64,000 bases of DNA from Bacteroidales bacterium. GTDB taxonomy: Bacteria; Bacteroidota; Bacteroidia; Bacteroidales; F082. This document shows positions 8,053 through 17,452 of the stretch, piece by piece; positions within the stretch are counted from its first letter, which is position 1; each line of letters opens with the position of its first letter. Where the stretch lies: contig JASBYY010000002.1 of the NCBI GenBank assembly GCA_029983675.1, forward strand, positions 1 through 64,000, in the 5' to 3' direction. A program made the position numbers and the translations under genes. The notes below the pieces were generated by a model. The model worked only from the letters and a program-made list of their open reading frames with translations. It did no database searches and was not told where the DNA came from.

Positions 8053-9330
8053 CTATATGACAGTCAGCTTCACCAACTCCAATTTCTTGTTGGAAGCCCG
8101 AAGCACCTTGACATTGAAATGACCGATGGTGATTTCCTTGCCTGTTTCGGGGATATCCTCATAATAGTGCAGCACCATTCCTGCCAAGGTTTCGTAATCG
8201 TCAGAAACGGGCAGGTCGAGTTTGTAAGTCTCGTTGAGATAATCAATTTCGAGACGTGCCGAAAACACGAAAACATTGGATGCGACAACCTTTTGCACCT
8301 CGTCTTCGTCATCGTATTCATCGTTGATTTCGCCGAAAATCTCCTCGATGACATCTTCCATGGCAACAATGCCGGATGTACCGCCAAACTCATCGACGAC
8401 AACGGCCAACGCCTGATGTTTTTGTATGAGATGTTTCAGCAATTGGTCGGCGGAATAAGTTTCGGGAAAGAAATCAATGGGGCGCAACAAGTCTTTCAGT
8501 TCCACATTTCGCTTGCCGACCTCCGCTTGGAACAAATCGTTGAGATGGACATAGCCCACAATGTTGTCGATGCTATCGCTATAAACAACAAGTTTGGAGT
8601 GCTTGGTTTCTTCGAAACGGGCCTTGAGCACTTCGAGGGTATCGCTTAACTTGACAGACTCTATTTCATTACGCGGCCTCATGCACTCGCGCAGCTTAAC
8701 AGTCCTAAAGTCCATGGCATTCTGGAAAAGCTGTATCTCCTGCTGCACATCCTCGTCGGCCTCTTCGGGGTCGGCGTATTCGGCAATATAATCGTTCAAA
8801 TCAACGGTGCTGAACTTATAGGCTTCATGATCGGGCTTCACGCCAAATAGCCCCCTGATGATCAACTCGGAAAATCCGGTATAAAGCAATGTGAGCGGAT
8901 AAAGCAAACAGTAGCAGACAAAGGTCGGGAAAGCGAAAAAAGCCAGGATGGCATTGGGATTGATGCGGAACAGCACCTTGGGCAAAAACTCACCAAGAAT
9001 CAGAATCATCAAGGTTGAGAGAAGCGATTGTATCACGAGTATCATGAAATCGTTTTCCAAGGCTTGGGGCAGCATCCAATATGCGACCGGTTCGAGAATC
9101 CGCGCAAAGCTGATGGCGTAGATAATCAATGCGATATTATTCCCCAACAGCAAAGTGGTGACGAAACGCGACGGGTTGTCGTAGAACAGCTGCACAATTT
9201 TGGCCGAAAACTTGTTTTTCGTCAGGTCCACTTGCAATTGCAGGCGGTTGGCGCTATTGAAAGCAATCTCCAGCCCCGAGCATAATGCCGAGAAAAACAA
9301 AGTTATCGAAACGATGATCCAGTCCGTCAT
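8053..9330 (-). CDS. GldE/CorC-type CNNM-CBS membrane protein
   Basis: 425 residues. The N-terminal CNNM (DUF21) domain, about 1-190, contains about four hydrophobic segments; it is followed by a CBS pair (about 205-325, with LVVYSDSIDNIVGYVHLNDL and AVVVDEFGGTSGIVAMEDVI) and a C-terminal CorC_HlyC domain (about 340-420). This order is that of HlyC/CorC transporters, linked to magnesium or cobalt handling, and of the gliding-associated protein GldE. Its place beside LptC- and foldase-like genes fits GldE-type family members in Bacteroidetes. Whether it works in ion efflux or motility cannot be told from sequence. A 21-base gap to the upstream lptC-like gene suggests co-transcription. Confidence 0.82.
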   Translation of the reverse strand: MTDWIIVSITLFFSALCSGLEIAFNSANRLQLQVDLTKNKFSAKIVQLFYDNPSRFVTTLLLGNNIALIIYAISFARILEPVAYWMLPQALENDFMILVIQSLLSTLMILILGEFLPKVLFRINPNAILAFFAFPTFVCYCLLYPLTLLYTGFSELIIRGLFGVKPDHEAYKFSTVDLNDYIAEYADPEEADEDVQQEIQLFQNAMDFRTVKLRECMRPRNEIESVKLSDTLEVLKARFEETKHSKLVVYSDSIDNIVGYVHLNDLFQAEVGKRNVELKDLLRPIDFFPETYSADQLLKHLIQKHQALAVVVDEFGGTSGIVAMEDVIEEIFGEINDEYDDEDEVQKVVASNVFVFSARLEIDYLNETYKLDLPVSDDYETLAGMVLHYYEDIPETGKEITIGHFNVKVLRASNKKLELVKLTVI

Positions 9331-9351
9331 ATCTGTTGGTTTTGTAGCGGG

Positions 9352-9921
9352 TCACGGAATCTCTTCATCTTCAACATCAAATGTGGCTGTCACATTAAAA
9401 ATGGAATATTGCGAAAAATCCTCCTTTGCGGTGAGGCTGTCGCCGAGGATAACTTTATCGGGCGTGACGATCTTCACATTCGACCGTGCGAATATCATTT
9501 TCGTATCCTGATGCCAGAACAGCTCATCGGAGTCCATCATCTCTTTGGTCTCGAAGTTTTCCACATGCACATTGCCTTTGGCTTCGACAAGCTGTTGCTG
9601 TCCGTAGCTAACTCCATAGTCTGCCCGAATCAACGCTGTCCGCACATGGTTGACGTCGTACATGTTCGCCACGAAGCCATTGGAGAATTCCAGATTTTCG
9701 TTCTCGCTTTCCTGTCGGAAAAGTTTGGGCGCATTCAATTCTACTTGCACATGCCCCGAATCGCTGCGATAGAACACCACGTCGTAAGCGGTGATGCCAG
9801 CCAGCGTATCGTCCGAAGCCAGTTCCTGAACCACCTTGATTGGGTTCTCACACGAAAACAACATCACAGCCATCATGGCCGTGATGTTGCATATTATTCC
9901 TATTTTAATTCGCCTTTTCAA
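9352..9921 (-). CDS. lptC: LptC-like LPS export lipoprotein
   Basis: 189 residues. A hydrophobic N-terminus ends in a lipobox-like MLFSC (Cys24), followed by a beta-rich body whose layout fits LptC/OstA-like (DUF1239) periplasmic domains that bridge LPS from the inner-membrane LptBFG complex to LptA. Segments such as VVFYRSDSGHVQVELNAP and LVEAKGNVHVENFET are typical of the repeated beta-jellyroll. Bacteroidetes LptC proteins are often lipoproteins instead of single-pass membrane proteins. It is inside the minus-strand cluster of envelope genes; the symbol rests on fold pattern and context. Confidence 0.7.
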   Translation of the reverse strand: MKRRIKIGIICNITAMMAVMLFSCENPIKVVQELASDDTLAGITAYDVVFYRSDSGHVQVELNAPKLFRQESENENLEFSNGFVANMYDVNHVRTALIRADYGVSYGQQQLVEAKGNVHVENFETKEMMDSDELFWHQDTKMIFARSNVKIVTPDKVILGDSLTAKEDFSQYSIFNVTATFDVEDEEIP

Positions 9922-9979
9922 CGATGTGTTTCCATTTTCAACATCAATGAATAAAGGTGTTTCGTATCCCTCTCAAAGC

Positions 9980-11353
9980 TTATTTTGAGGCTCTGATGGT
10001 AGTGGTTTCGTTGATCCATCCGCCTACCGTGTAGGAATCGCCCACGTTGAAGTCGTTGAAGAAGATGTTCTCCATGGTCGGGAAGTGCTGCGAGTAGCTT
10101 CTGATGTAATCGGAAGCGCGGTCAGCCACCGTTGGGTCTAGCTGTTTGGCCTTGTTGAACTTGTCAACTGCAGCCCAGTAGGCAACACGTCCGTAAAAGT
10201 CGCCTTCGCCGATTTGCTGAGCGCTGGCAGCATAGTCGAGACCGATGATGATGTAAGGCTCACCGGCTGTCGGGTCAACGGCGGCAGCTCTTCTGGCGGC
10301 ATCGCGTGACTTCGAGTAGTTGCTGACATTCATATAGCAATAGGCGAGGTTGCGATAGGCGCGATACACACGCTCCGAGTTTTCGGATGAAGTGGACTGC
10401 TCAAAGTATTCGGCAGCCTGACGGTAGTTCTTTTCTCCAAACAGCTTCACGCCGATGTTGTAGGCCGATTCCGGGCTGGGATCCAGCTCATGCAGTTTCA
10501 TACTGGCATCAAGGAAGACCTTGGCACTGGTGCAGTCTTTTCTATCGAGAATCGTGGTGATTTTCTTCAGCACATTGATATCGTTGGGGTTTTCGGCCAT
10601 CTTTGCCGTAAACACGGCCACCAGGTCTTCGCAAGAGGCGAAAGGCTGGAACGAGTTGTCAAGGTTGTTTTTCACACCCTTATAGTTGGCGATCATCCTT
10701 TCGTCCGCTGCTTCGACGGCGTTCTTCATGTCGGCATCTATCACATCAGACAAATCCTGATACACCTCGATCACGCCCATCTTTTCGATCTTCTTGGCGT
10801 TGGCCATTTCGACCACGGTGCGGAAATATGTATCAAGGTAAGCCACCTGAAGCTGACGCACATCCATGGCCACAGCTTCCTTCAGGATGTTATAGGCTTC
10901 TTCGTAGCGGTCCTTGTTGTAGGCATACACATCGTGACCTTTACGCGCCATGATAGCCGCCACTTGTGATTCGCCGTTTTTCTTGGTGGGGAAATACTGG
11001 GCACGTCCGTCATGGATCATGCACAATGAGTCGATATAGATATTTCTCTCCGCCTTGTTCTTTGCCTTCCCAATGAAATAATCCATGATTTTCTGGCCAT
11101 TGGTGTAGGTCAGTTCGCTGGCACGTGGGCATTCCAAAAACACTTTGCGCCATGCTGCCACCATTTCGGGGCTAAACGAGGCTTCGGCATACTTTGCAGC
11201 TTCCCACTGCTTGAAATACTCGCGGTAGATGGAAATGTTGGTGACGCAGGCCACGCTATCAGCGCCGTATTTCGATTCGGTCACTTCCTGTGCGAAAACA
11301 CCCGCAGTCATTCCTACTAACAGTGCCGTCATCACAAATCTTCTTGTTTTCAT
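9980..11353 (-). CDS. Secreted TPR-repeat protein of the envelope cluster
   Basis: 457 residues with a cleavable signal peptide (MKTRRFVMTALLVGMTAGVFAQ in two parts: basic start, hydrophobic core, A-Q end). The C-terminal half holds tetratricopeptide repeats (about 270-400), for example ESAYNIGVKLFGEKNYRQAA and RAYRNLAYCYMNVSNYSKSR. It is predicted periplasmic and probably a protein-protein scaffold. It lies between the outer-membrane protein gene upstream (46-base gap) and the lptC-like gene downstream (58-base gap). This arrangement recurs in Bacteroidales, but I know of no assigned function. Confidence 0.75.
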   Translation of the reverse strand: MKTRRFVMTALLVGMTAGVFAQEVTESKYGADSVACVTNISIYREYFKQWEAAKYAEASFSPEMVAAWRKVFLECPRASELTYTNGQKIMDYFIGKAKNKAERNIYIDSLCMIHDGRAQYFPTKKNGESQVAAIMARKGHDVYAYNKDRYEEAYNILKEAVAMDVRQLQVAYLDTYFRTVVEMANAKKIEKMGVIEVYQDLSDVIDADMKNAVEAADERMIANYKGVKNNLDNSFQPFASCEDLVAVFTAKMAENPNDINVLKKITTILDRKDCTSAKVFLDASMKLHELDPSPESAYNIGVKLFGEKNYRQAAEYFEQSTSSENSERVYRAYRNLAYCYMNVSNYSKSRDAARRAAAVDPTAGEPYIIIGLDYAASAQQIGEGDFYGRVAYWAAVDKFNKAKQLDPTVADRASDYIRSYSQHFPTMENIFFNDFNVGDSYTVGGWINETTTIRASK

Positions 11354-11398
11354 CTCAATTTTACTTTTACAGGTTATACTACTAGTTTGTTATTATTC

Positions 11399-12694
11399 TT
11401 ATTTATACTGTCTCTTCATGAACCAGCGTTCATGCACCGAAACGCCGATTGTGAAGTTGATGTATCTCTCTTGTATCAACCTATCAGATTTCGTGCCACA
11501 TTGTCCCAACTCGAGACCAAGATGTACTTTGGACAGTGACCTCGCCAAGGGCAACGACATACCCAATGTAACACCAAACTTATTGATAGACTGTCCGTTG
11601 ATACGAAGAAATGTTTGTTCATAAAAACCTCCAAAACGATACGAAACGCGGGTCCAATAATTCGAAATGGCCGAGGACACCGGGAGATATTCGGCACCGC
11701 AAGCGACGCTCCACGCGTTTTGCAACGAAGTGTCGGCGACTCCATTTCTTTCAAAGCCAGTCCACTGGTTCCAATTGAAATCAGCACCTACCGTCCATCG
11801 TTTGTTTTTCTGCAACGCCACACCGAAACCTACTCCATGAGGCAAAGTCAAACTGCCGTCACCTTGTTTCTGATAAAATATGGTATCCACAAGGTGTTCT
11901 ACCTCGTTTTCACCTGTATTATTAATAATGGTGCGGATAAAAGTGGTCTGTCGTCCACCAATCTTGATTTTCTGATTATAAGTCAATCCAAGGCTAAGAT
12001 TCATGTTATCGCCCAGTGCGGTACGGTAAAGCATGCCGTAATCGAGCATAAAGGAACGCACCATCAGGTCGACGCTGCGGCGTGTGGCAAGCCGATAGGT
12101 GGAGTCGGGGAAAAAAAGCGTTGTGAGCGATTCGCTGTCGCCAAACACAAACGTGGCGTTTGCCCCCACCGAAAAATGTTTGTTCAAACGGAAGGCATTG
12201 CCCCAGAAAGCCTGGTTCAAACCTCCTGACCCTCTGAAAGCAGTGCCATAGTTGCCAATCACTTCATCATGATGATTCACAATGATATTGTATCCCACGC
12301 TGCTGTATGGCTGTGCTCCAATGGCAGTCTTCCACCACGGCGTGACGCCAAAACCCATGGCAACATAGTTGAGGGATGCGTTACTTGACTTCTCGCTCAA
12401 TTGCGTAGTGCTAAAGGTAGAACTCTTGGCATACAGTCCCACATCGAACAAAAAGGCCAGCGAGTCGAAAGTGGCATACGAAGCCGGGTTCTCCGCATTA
12501 ATCATCGAACCGCCCCATAATGCATTGGCCACTCCTCCCATGCCTCCAAGACGAGTGTTCATCGTCTTGTTGCGCACTTGCCCAATGCCAAACATGGAAT
12601 AAGGCGAATCAACATCGGCCTGCGCCATAACGCCATGAACCGAAAAAACAAGAAAGACCGCAACAATCAGCTTTCGCAAGGTAAATTTTCTCAT
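11399..12694 (-). CDS. Outer-membrane beta-barrel protein, conserved Bacteroidetes type
   Basis: 431 residues with a signal peptide ending near HGVMAQ. The mature start DSPYSMFGIGQ followed by RLGGMGG and NAENPASYA is characteristic of a FadL/PorV-like family of Bacteroidetes barrel proteins. The rest alternates aromatic and polar residues as expected for beta strands and ends in an aromatic-rich strand. It is the first gene of the minus-strand envelope run. Transport substrate unknown. In some Bacteroidales a pantothenate kinase gene precedes this cluster; none is found in the 600 bases upstream here. Confidence 0.75.
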   Translation of the reverse strand: MRKFTLRKLIVAVFLVFSVHGVMAQADVDSPYSMFGIGQVRNKTMNTRLGGMGGVANALWGGSMINAENPASYATFDSLAFLFDVGLYAKSSTFSTTQLSEKSSNASLNYVAMGFGVTPWWKTAIGAQPYSSVGYNIIVNHHDEVIGNYGTAFRGSGGLNQAFWGNAFRLNKHFSVGANATFVFGDSESLTTLFFPDSTYRLATRRSVDLMVRSFMLDYGMLYRTALGDNMNLSLGLTYNQKIKIGGRQTTFIRTIINNTGENEVEHLVDTIFYQKQGDGSLTLPHGVGFGVALQKNKRWTVGADFNWNQWTGFERNGVADTSLQNAWSVACGAEYLPVSSAISNYWTRVSYRFGGFYEQTFLRINGQSINKFGVTLGMSLPLARSLSKVHLGLELGQCGTKSDRLIQERYINFTIGVSVHERWFMKRQYK

Positions 12695-13257
12695 AGTCTG
12701 TGTCTCTTATTTCCAGATGGGCACACTTTTAATCGTGATTGATCCGATTTTTGAGCGTGCAAATATCTGATTTTTTAACTCCCCCAGCAAGTATTTATTG
12801 CATTATTACCTTATAAAAAATACTATTATTTTGATTATCAATGAATTATAAAATACGCTTTTTTTCGCAGTGATTGAATCTCTTCTTGACAGCAATGTCA
12901 TGAGAGCTCACTTACCTAAAATACGTTCCATCATTTGAGAGTTGCGTTGAATGGCTTGATCATTTTAGCTATTGGAGATGCTAGCGCTAATGTGGAGATG
13001 CAGAAGAGCCGCCGGATCAGTTCTGGATGATCCAGAATGACGGTGCTCAGAATTCATACTGGATTCCCTTGCAAGGGCAATTATTCCATCAAATTAATAA
13101 CCAGCAACGTCTAAACTCAAGGCTACAAACACCAAAAAAACCGCCATATCACCCTTCCCCCATTTTAAAAGCAGATCTAAAACAATGTAATATCAATTTG
13201 ACAACCAATACGTTACAAAACTATCACACTATTTCTCCCAATATTTATCATTTTTTT
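12695..13257. other. AT-rich intergenic region upstream of tRNA-Phe
   Basis: About 560 bases with no convincing gene. It must carry the promoter of the minus-strand envelope cluster. A 17-base perfect palindrome TTCTGGATGATCCAGAA lies at 13021-13037. A plus-strand open frame from 13027 overlaps the tRNA and has no codon or family signal. Confidence 0.5.
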
Positions 13258-13287
13258 CTTGCAGTTTCAAAAAAAGTCGTATTTTTG
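13258..13287 (+). promoter_or_regulatory. Promoter of tRNA-Phe
   Basis: CTTG at 13258-13261 and a perfect TATTTTTG at 13280-13287 with an 18-base spacer, placed 15 bases before the tRNA 5' end. Confidence 0.6.
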
Positions 13288-13301
13288 CAGCCGCAAATGA
13301 T

Positions 13302-13376
<75 letters not shown>

Positions 13377-13380
13377 ACGA

Positions 13381-13412
13381 AAAAAAGCCGAATTTTCATT
13401 CGGCTTTTTTTT
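13381..13412. terminator. Bidirectional terminator after tRNA-Phe
   Basis: AAAAAGCCGAA pairs with TTCGGCTTTTT (6-base loop), followed by further T. It serves the tRNA on plus and the convergent glycosyltransferase gene on minus. Confidence 0.85.
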
Positions 13413-13440
13413 CGTTATTTCCCCTACCCTTTCCTTCGTT

Positions 13441-14430
13441 TCAAGATTCCATCATCTCGCGCATCTTTTGTGCGATGAAAACGGCATCCATGCGGTTCAT
13501 GCAGTTGAAATGCCCTTTGGGGCAACGCTTATATCCCAATTTGTGGCAAGGACGGCAGCTCAACCCTTTCACTTCGACAATACAAGCCGGTTTCATGTCC
13601 TGAGGCAAATATGGATACATGCCGAACTCGGGAACCGTATTGCCCCATACGGAGACAATGGGTTTTCGCAAGGCCGCCGCGATGTGCATCATGCCGGTGT
13701 CGTTGGTCAACACCACGCTCGCCATAGAAAGCAACGAGGCCGACTGCCCTATGGAAAGCCGTCCGCAACTGTTGCCAATATTAGTGCCTACTTGACGGAC
13801 AATTTTCTCGCCACGGGCGAAATCTTCGGGACCCCCAACTAAAATCACCGGTTCATCCAATGCATGGCAAACGGCAACGACCTTGTCATCAGGCAGAATC
13901 TTTGTAGCGTGTTGACCGCCGACAACCACCGCTGCAAAGCCCCATTGAAATTCCTCGGGGAGATCGGCAAGATGCAGCACATCGCTCTCGGAAAAAAAGA
14001 AATCCAATCCTTGTCCATCGTTCTTCACACCAAGCGGTGCTACAGCCTTGAAATAACGATCGACGATATGCAGATTAGGCAAATGACCCAATTTCAACTT
14101 GGTATATAGGAATTTGCGGAAATCGAGTTTCGGAAACGAAGCCGAAGGACAACGCAACGCCATGCGCACCTTCCACGAACGCCAGTTTTTGTGTAAGTCC
14201 ACGATAAAATCATACCGCTCTGACTTCAGTAAGGAAATGAGTTCGTTCAAGCCTCCCGAAAGATCAAGCACCTTGGAGACATAAGGATTATTCTCGTAAA
14301 TAGTGCGATAAGATGGTTTCGTAACCACGTGAATCTCTGCATCTTTCAATTGTTTTTTCAGACAGCGGACAACGGGGGTCGTCAACACAATATCACCGAT
14401 AGAACTAAAGCGTATGAGGAGGATCTTCAT
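13441..14430 (-). CDS. Family 9 glycosyltransferase (heptosyltransferase-like)
   Basis: 329 residues starting MKILLIRFSSIGD, the signature N-terminus of ADP-heptose:LPS heptosyltransferases (GT9, GT-B fold). The C-terminal donor-binding half has LTNDTGMMHIAAALRKPIV, also typical. The substrate sugar and acceptor cannot be deduced; a role in LPS core or other surface glycan synthesis is likely. A C-terminal cysteine cluster (CRPCHKLG, then KRCPKGHFNC) is present; similar clusters occur in GT9 members of this phylum and may bind metal or form disulfides. The start at 14430 is chosen over an upstream ATG at 14469 because the family motif begins there and GGAG lies just upstream. Confidence 0.85.
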   Translation of the reverse strand: MKILLIRFSSIGDIVLTTPVVRCLKKQLKDAEIHVVTKPSYRTIYENNPYVSKVLDLSGGLNELISLLKSERYDFIVDLHKNWRSWKVRMALRCPSASFPKLDFRKFLYTKLKLGHLPNLHIVDRYFKAVAPLGVKNDGQGLDFFFSESDVLHLADLPEEFQWGFAAVVVGGQHATKILPDDKVVAVCHALDEPVILVGGPEDFARGEKIVRQVGTNIGNSCGRLSIGQSASLLSMASVVLTNDTGMMHIAAALRKPIVSVWGNTVPEFGMYPYLPQDMKPACIVEVKGLSCRPCHKLGYKRCPKGHFNCMNRMDAVFIAQKMREMMES

Positions 14431-14681
14431 CAAAACCGATACATTTTTCTGAGGTGCAAACTTACACAAAACTTCGAAGTTGTTTTGAATTCTTACAACA
14501 AAGTATTTATTGAATTATTTCGGAAATTATTTCCTTTGTTTTCGGTTGACAACTCTACTCCATTCAAAACAGCTTCTTTTTCACAACAAAAAAGTCGCAT
14601 CTACAAATTAGCATGCTTTGGCTGCTGCGAGATAAGTGAACAGTATTTCATGCTTTTGTTTTTCCCAATGCGTGAATTTTG

Positions 14682-14689
14682 TAGTTTTG
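14682..14689 (+). promoter_or_regulatory. -7 element for lnt
   Basis: TAGTTTTG matches TAnnTTTG 23 bases before the lnt ATG. A TTTG lies 23 bases further upstream (14655-14658), a wider gap than usual. Confidence 0.45.
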
Positions 14690-14712
14690 CGCCGAAATAA
14701 TAATCCTTCAAG

Positions 14713-16317
14713 ATGAAAAAACATCTGAATCTCATATTAGCCGTTATTAGTGGTCTGTTGTTATCCGCCGCATGGCCGTTGCGCGGTTTCGTGCCGTTTA
14801 TTTTCATCGCCTTTGTACCGTTGTTGTGGGTGGAACACCATATTGCCAACGGTGGCAATGGGCGCGTTTTCGGGCTTTCTTTCCTTACTTTTTTGGTTTG
14901 GAACGTGCTGACAACCTGGTGGGTGTTTTACGCCACACCCGCTGCTACCGCCGCATATTTCCTGAATGCACTGTTTATGGCAACTGTGTTTTGGTTTTTT
15001 CACATCGCCAAAACAAAGCTGTGTAACAACGGCTGGGGCAACCTGCTACTGATTCCGCTGTGGATGGCATTTGAAATGCTGCATTACTATTGGTCGGCCA
15101 AATGGCCATGGCTGAATTTAGGCAATGTGTTTTCCACATACCACACTTGGATTCAATGGTACGAATTTACCGGCAGCGCCGGAGGAACCCTGTGGGTACT
15201 TCTTGTCAACATACTGATTGTCAATATCCTCATTGCCGTTTCAAATGGAAAATCAGTCAAACAATTATGGGTGCCAGCCTTGACAACTTTGTTATTGGTT
15301 TTGGTTCCCATTCTCATCAGCAAGGTGATATATCGGAATTATGAAGAACAAGGCGAGGATACCGAAGTAGTGGTGGTACAGCAGAACTTGGATCCGTGGA
15401 CGGAACAATATACCACCACTCCCAAGGAAATAGCCGACTACAACATTAGGCTCGCCGAATCGGTAATGACCCCCAACACCCGCTTTATAGTCGGTTCGGA
15501 ATCGGCGGTGCAGGAAGGCATTTGGCTGAATGCCGTAGAAAATTCACAGTCGGTGGGTTACTTTCAGGATTTCCTGAGCCGACATCCACAAGCCGCAGTG
15601 GTCATTGGTGCGACGACCTTTGAATTTGTTCCCCAAGGCATGGAAGACGACTTCCCCGCCCGCAAGTTCATTGATTCCGACGCCTATTATTATTTACACA
15701 ATTCCGCCTTGCTTATTGAAACGAACGACATGCAGCACCGCAACAAGTCGAAGCTGACACCAGGTGTTGAGGCCATTCCTTCTTGGATGAAATTCCTGAA
15801 AAACTTCAGTGTCACCATGGCTGTGGCACGCGGCACATTGAAGACCGACCCTGTGGCCAAAAACCTTAAATTCGACAGTCATGAAGTCGGTGTGGGCATT
15901 TGCTATGAGTCGGCATTTGGCGGCTACATGTCGCAGTTTACACGCAAAGGGGCCGACCTGCTGTTTGTCATCACCAATGACGGCTGGTGGCGCGACACCC
16001 CGGGGCACCGCCAGCATTTCGAGTTCTCAAAGCTCCGTGCCATCGAAAACCGGCGCTGCATCGCCCGATCCGCCAATACCGGTATTTCGGGATTCATCAA
16101 CCAACACGGCGATGTCTTGCAGAAAACCAAATACCGGGAACGCGATGTCATCCGCGAAACCCTGAAAGCCAACCGCCACTTGACTTTCTACGCCCGCCAC
16201 AACGACTACCTGAACCGTATTGCTGTCGGGATCACCTGCCTCATCTGCCTTGCGTTAATTATTAAACTGGAAATCAACGGATTAAAAAAACGAACCTCCC
16301 GTTCCGGCAAACGATGA
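14713..16317 (+). CDS. lnt: Apolipoprotein N-acyltransferase
   Basis: 534 residues. It transfers the third acyl chain to the N-terminal cysteine of lipoproteins at the periplasmic face of the inner membrane. The N-terminal half (about 1-210) contains several transmembrane segments. The C-terminal half is a nitrilase/CN-hydrolase domain with the expected triad: Glu263 in VGSESAV, Lys345 in KSKLTP and Cys397 in GICYES. A final hydrophobic segment lies near 500-520. The stop overlaps the start of the next gene (ATGA), so the two are translationally coupled. The many lipoproteins in this window are its likely substrates. Confidence 0.93.
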   Translation: MKKHLNLILAVISGLLLSAAWPLRGFVPFIFIAFVPLLWVEHHIANGGNGRVFGLSFLTFLVWNVLTTWWVFYATPAATAAYFLNALFMATVFWFFHIAKTKLCNNGWGNLLLIPLWMAFEMLHYYWSAKWPWLNLGNVFSTYHTWIQWYEFTGSAGGTLWVLLVNILIVNILIAVSNGKSVKQLWVPALTTLLLVLVPILISKVIYRNYEEQGEDTEVVVVQQNLDPWTEQYTTTPKEIADYNIRLAESVMTPNTRFIVGSESAVQEGIWLNAVENSQSVGYFQDFLSRHPQAAVVIGATTFEFVPQGMEDDFPARKFIDSDAYYYLHNSALLIETNDMQHRNKSKLTPGVEAIPSWMKFLKNFSVTMAVARGTLKTDPVAKNLKFDSHEVGVGICYESAFGGYMSQFTRKGADLLFVITNDGWWRDTPGHRQHFEFSKLRAIENRRCIARSANTGISGFINQHGDVLQKTKYRERDVIRETLKANRHLTFYARHNDYLNRIAVGITCLICLALIIKLEINGLKKRTSRSGKR

Positions 16318-17267
16318 ACAGCGACTTCTCCCTGAGTTTAGCTCCTTTTCAAGGCATCACCGACATGGTGTACCGCAACTGCTACAAGAAACATTTTGCG
16401 GGCATCGACAAATACTACACACCCTTTTTCTGCGGCATTCAGAAAGACCATGCCAAGAACCTTCAGACTGAAGAAATCGATCCAAGGTGCAACGACATCC
16501 ATACGCTTACCCCACAGATTCTCAGCAATGACGCCACCGAAATTCTGCGTTTTGCCGAACAATGCCAGCAGATGGGCTACCGTGAAATCAACCTCAACTT
16601 AGGCTGCCCTTTCCCTCGCGTTGCCAACAAAAAACGAGGCTGCGGACTACTTCCCTATCCTGCAAAAGTGCAAGGGTTAATGGACACGGTTTTTCAACAC
16701 ATTGATATCGCCTTCAGCGTGAAATGCCGCCTCGGCTACTTCTCCCCTGATGAAATCTTCCCTCTTGTCGATATCTTCAACACTTATCCCATCAGTGAAC
16801 TCATCGTCCATCCCCGTATCGGCAAACAGCTTTACAAAGGCAACGCCGACGTAGAACGATTCAAGCATCTGATTCCCAATATCAAAGCACCTTTGGTTTA
16901 TAATGGCGACATTGTGTCGATAGACAGTTTCCTGCAAATTGGCGATGCCGTACGACCCGTTTCGGCGTTCATGTTGGGACGTGGTCTGCTGGCAAACCCA
17001 TTTTTAGCCGAACAGATCAAGGGAATGGATGGCGGTGACAAACAAAGCCGACTTCTTGCCTTTGTCGCTGAACTATATGAAGAAAGGCTTTGCAGGACGG
17101 GCGGAAGTCCTAAGGTCTTAGGGCGCATGAAAGAATTATGGTCGTACTTGTCCAATGCTTTCGACGACCCACAGGCCATTTGGAGAAAAGTAAGGAAAAT
17201 CAACGACTTGAAAGAATACGAGGCAACAATACCCATAGTTTTCCGCGACAGGAAACTCGAAGTGTAA
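16314..17267 (+). CDS. tRNA-dihydrouridine synthase
   Basis: 317 residues, TIM-barrel FMN enzyme that reduces uridine to dihydrouridine in tRNA D-loops. Motifs: LAPFQGITD at the N-terminus (FMN site), INLNLGCPFP, then the catalytic cysteine in KKRGCGLL, and VKCRLGY and VHPRIGKQLYKG. The C-terminal helical RNA-binding domain follows after about 245. It overlaps lnt by four bases. Which Dus subfamily (DusA, B or C) it belongs to is not decided; the sequence is short and distinct as in other Bacteroidetes. Confidence 0.9.
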   Translation: MNSDFSLSLAPFQGITDMVYRNCYKKHFAGIDKYYTPFFCGIQKDHAKNLQTEEIDPRCNDIHTLTPQILSNDATEILRFAEQCQQMGYREINLNLGCPFPRVANKKRGCGLLPYPAKVQGLMDTVFQHIDIAFSVKCRLGYFSPDEIFPLVDIFNTYPISELIVHPRIGKQLYKGNADVERFKHLIPNIKAPLVYNGDIVSIDSFLQIGDAVRPVSAFMLGRGLLANPFLAEQIKGMDGGDKQSRLLAFVAELYEERLCRTGGSPKVLGRMKELWSYLSNAFDDPQAIWRKVRKINDLKEYEATIPIVFRDRKLEV

Positions 17268-17365
17268 ATCCCAACCAAAAAGCTTCCTGTAAAACAATAG
17301 TGCCAAAATCCATAATGAAATGACATTATTATTGCAAATCATTGACAAAACCATTTCGGAAAGCC

Positions 17366-17373
17366 TATCTTTG
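17366..17373 (+). promoter_or_regulatory. -7 element upstream of the DIP1984 gene
   Basis: TATCTTTG fits TAnnTTTG, with TTG about 21 bases upstream (17342-17344); the start codon is 80 bases downstream. Confidence 0.4.
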
Positions 17374-17452
17374 CAATCCAAACATTCGGAATGCCGAATG
17401 AAAGGTCTGAAATAAAAGGAAAAACACAATACAAACGACAATACCAACTATC

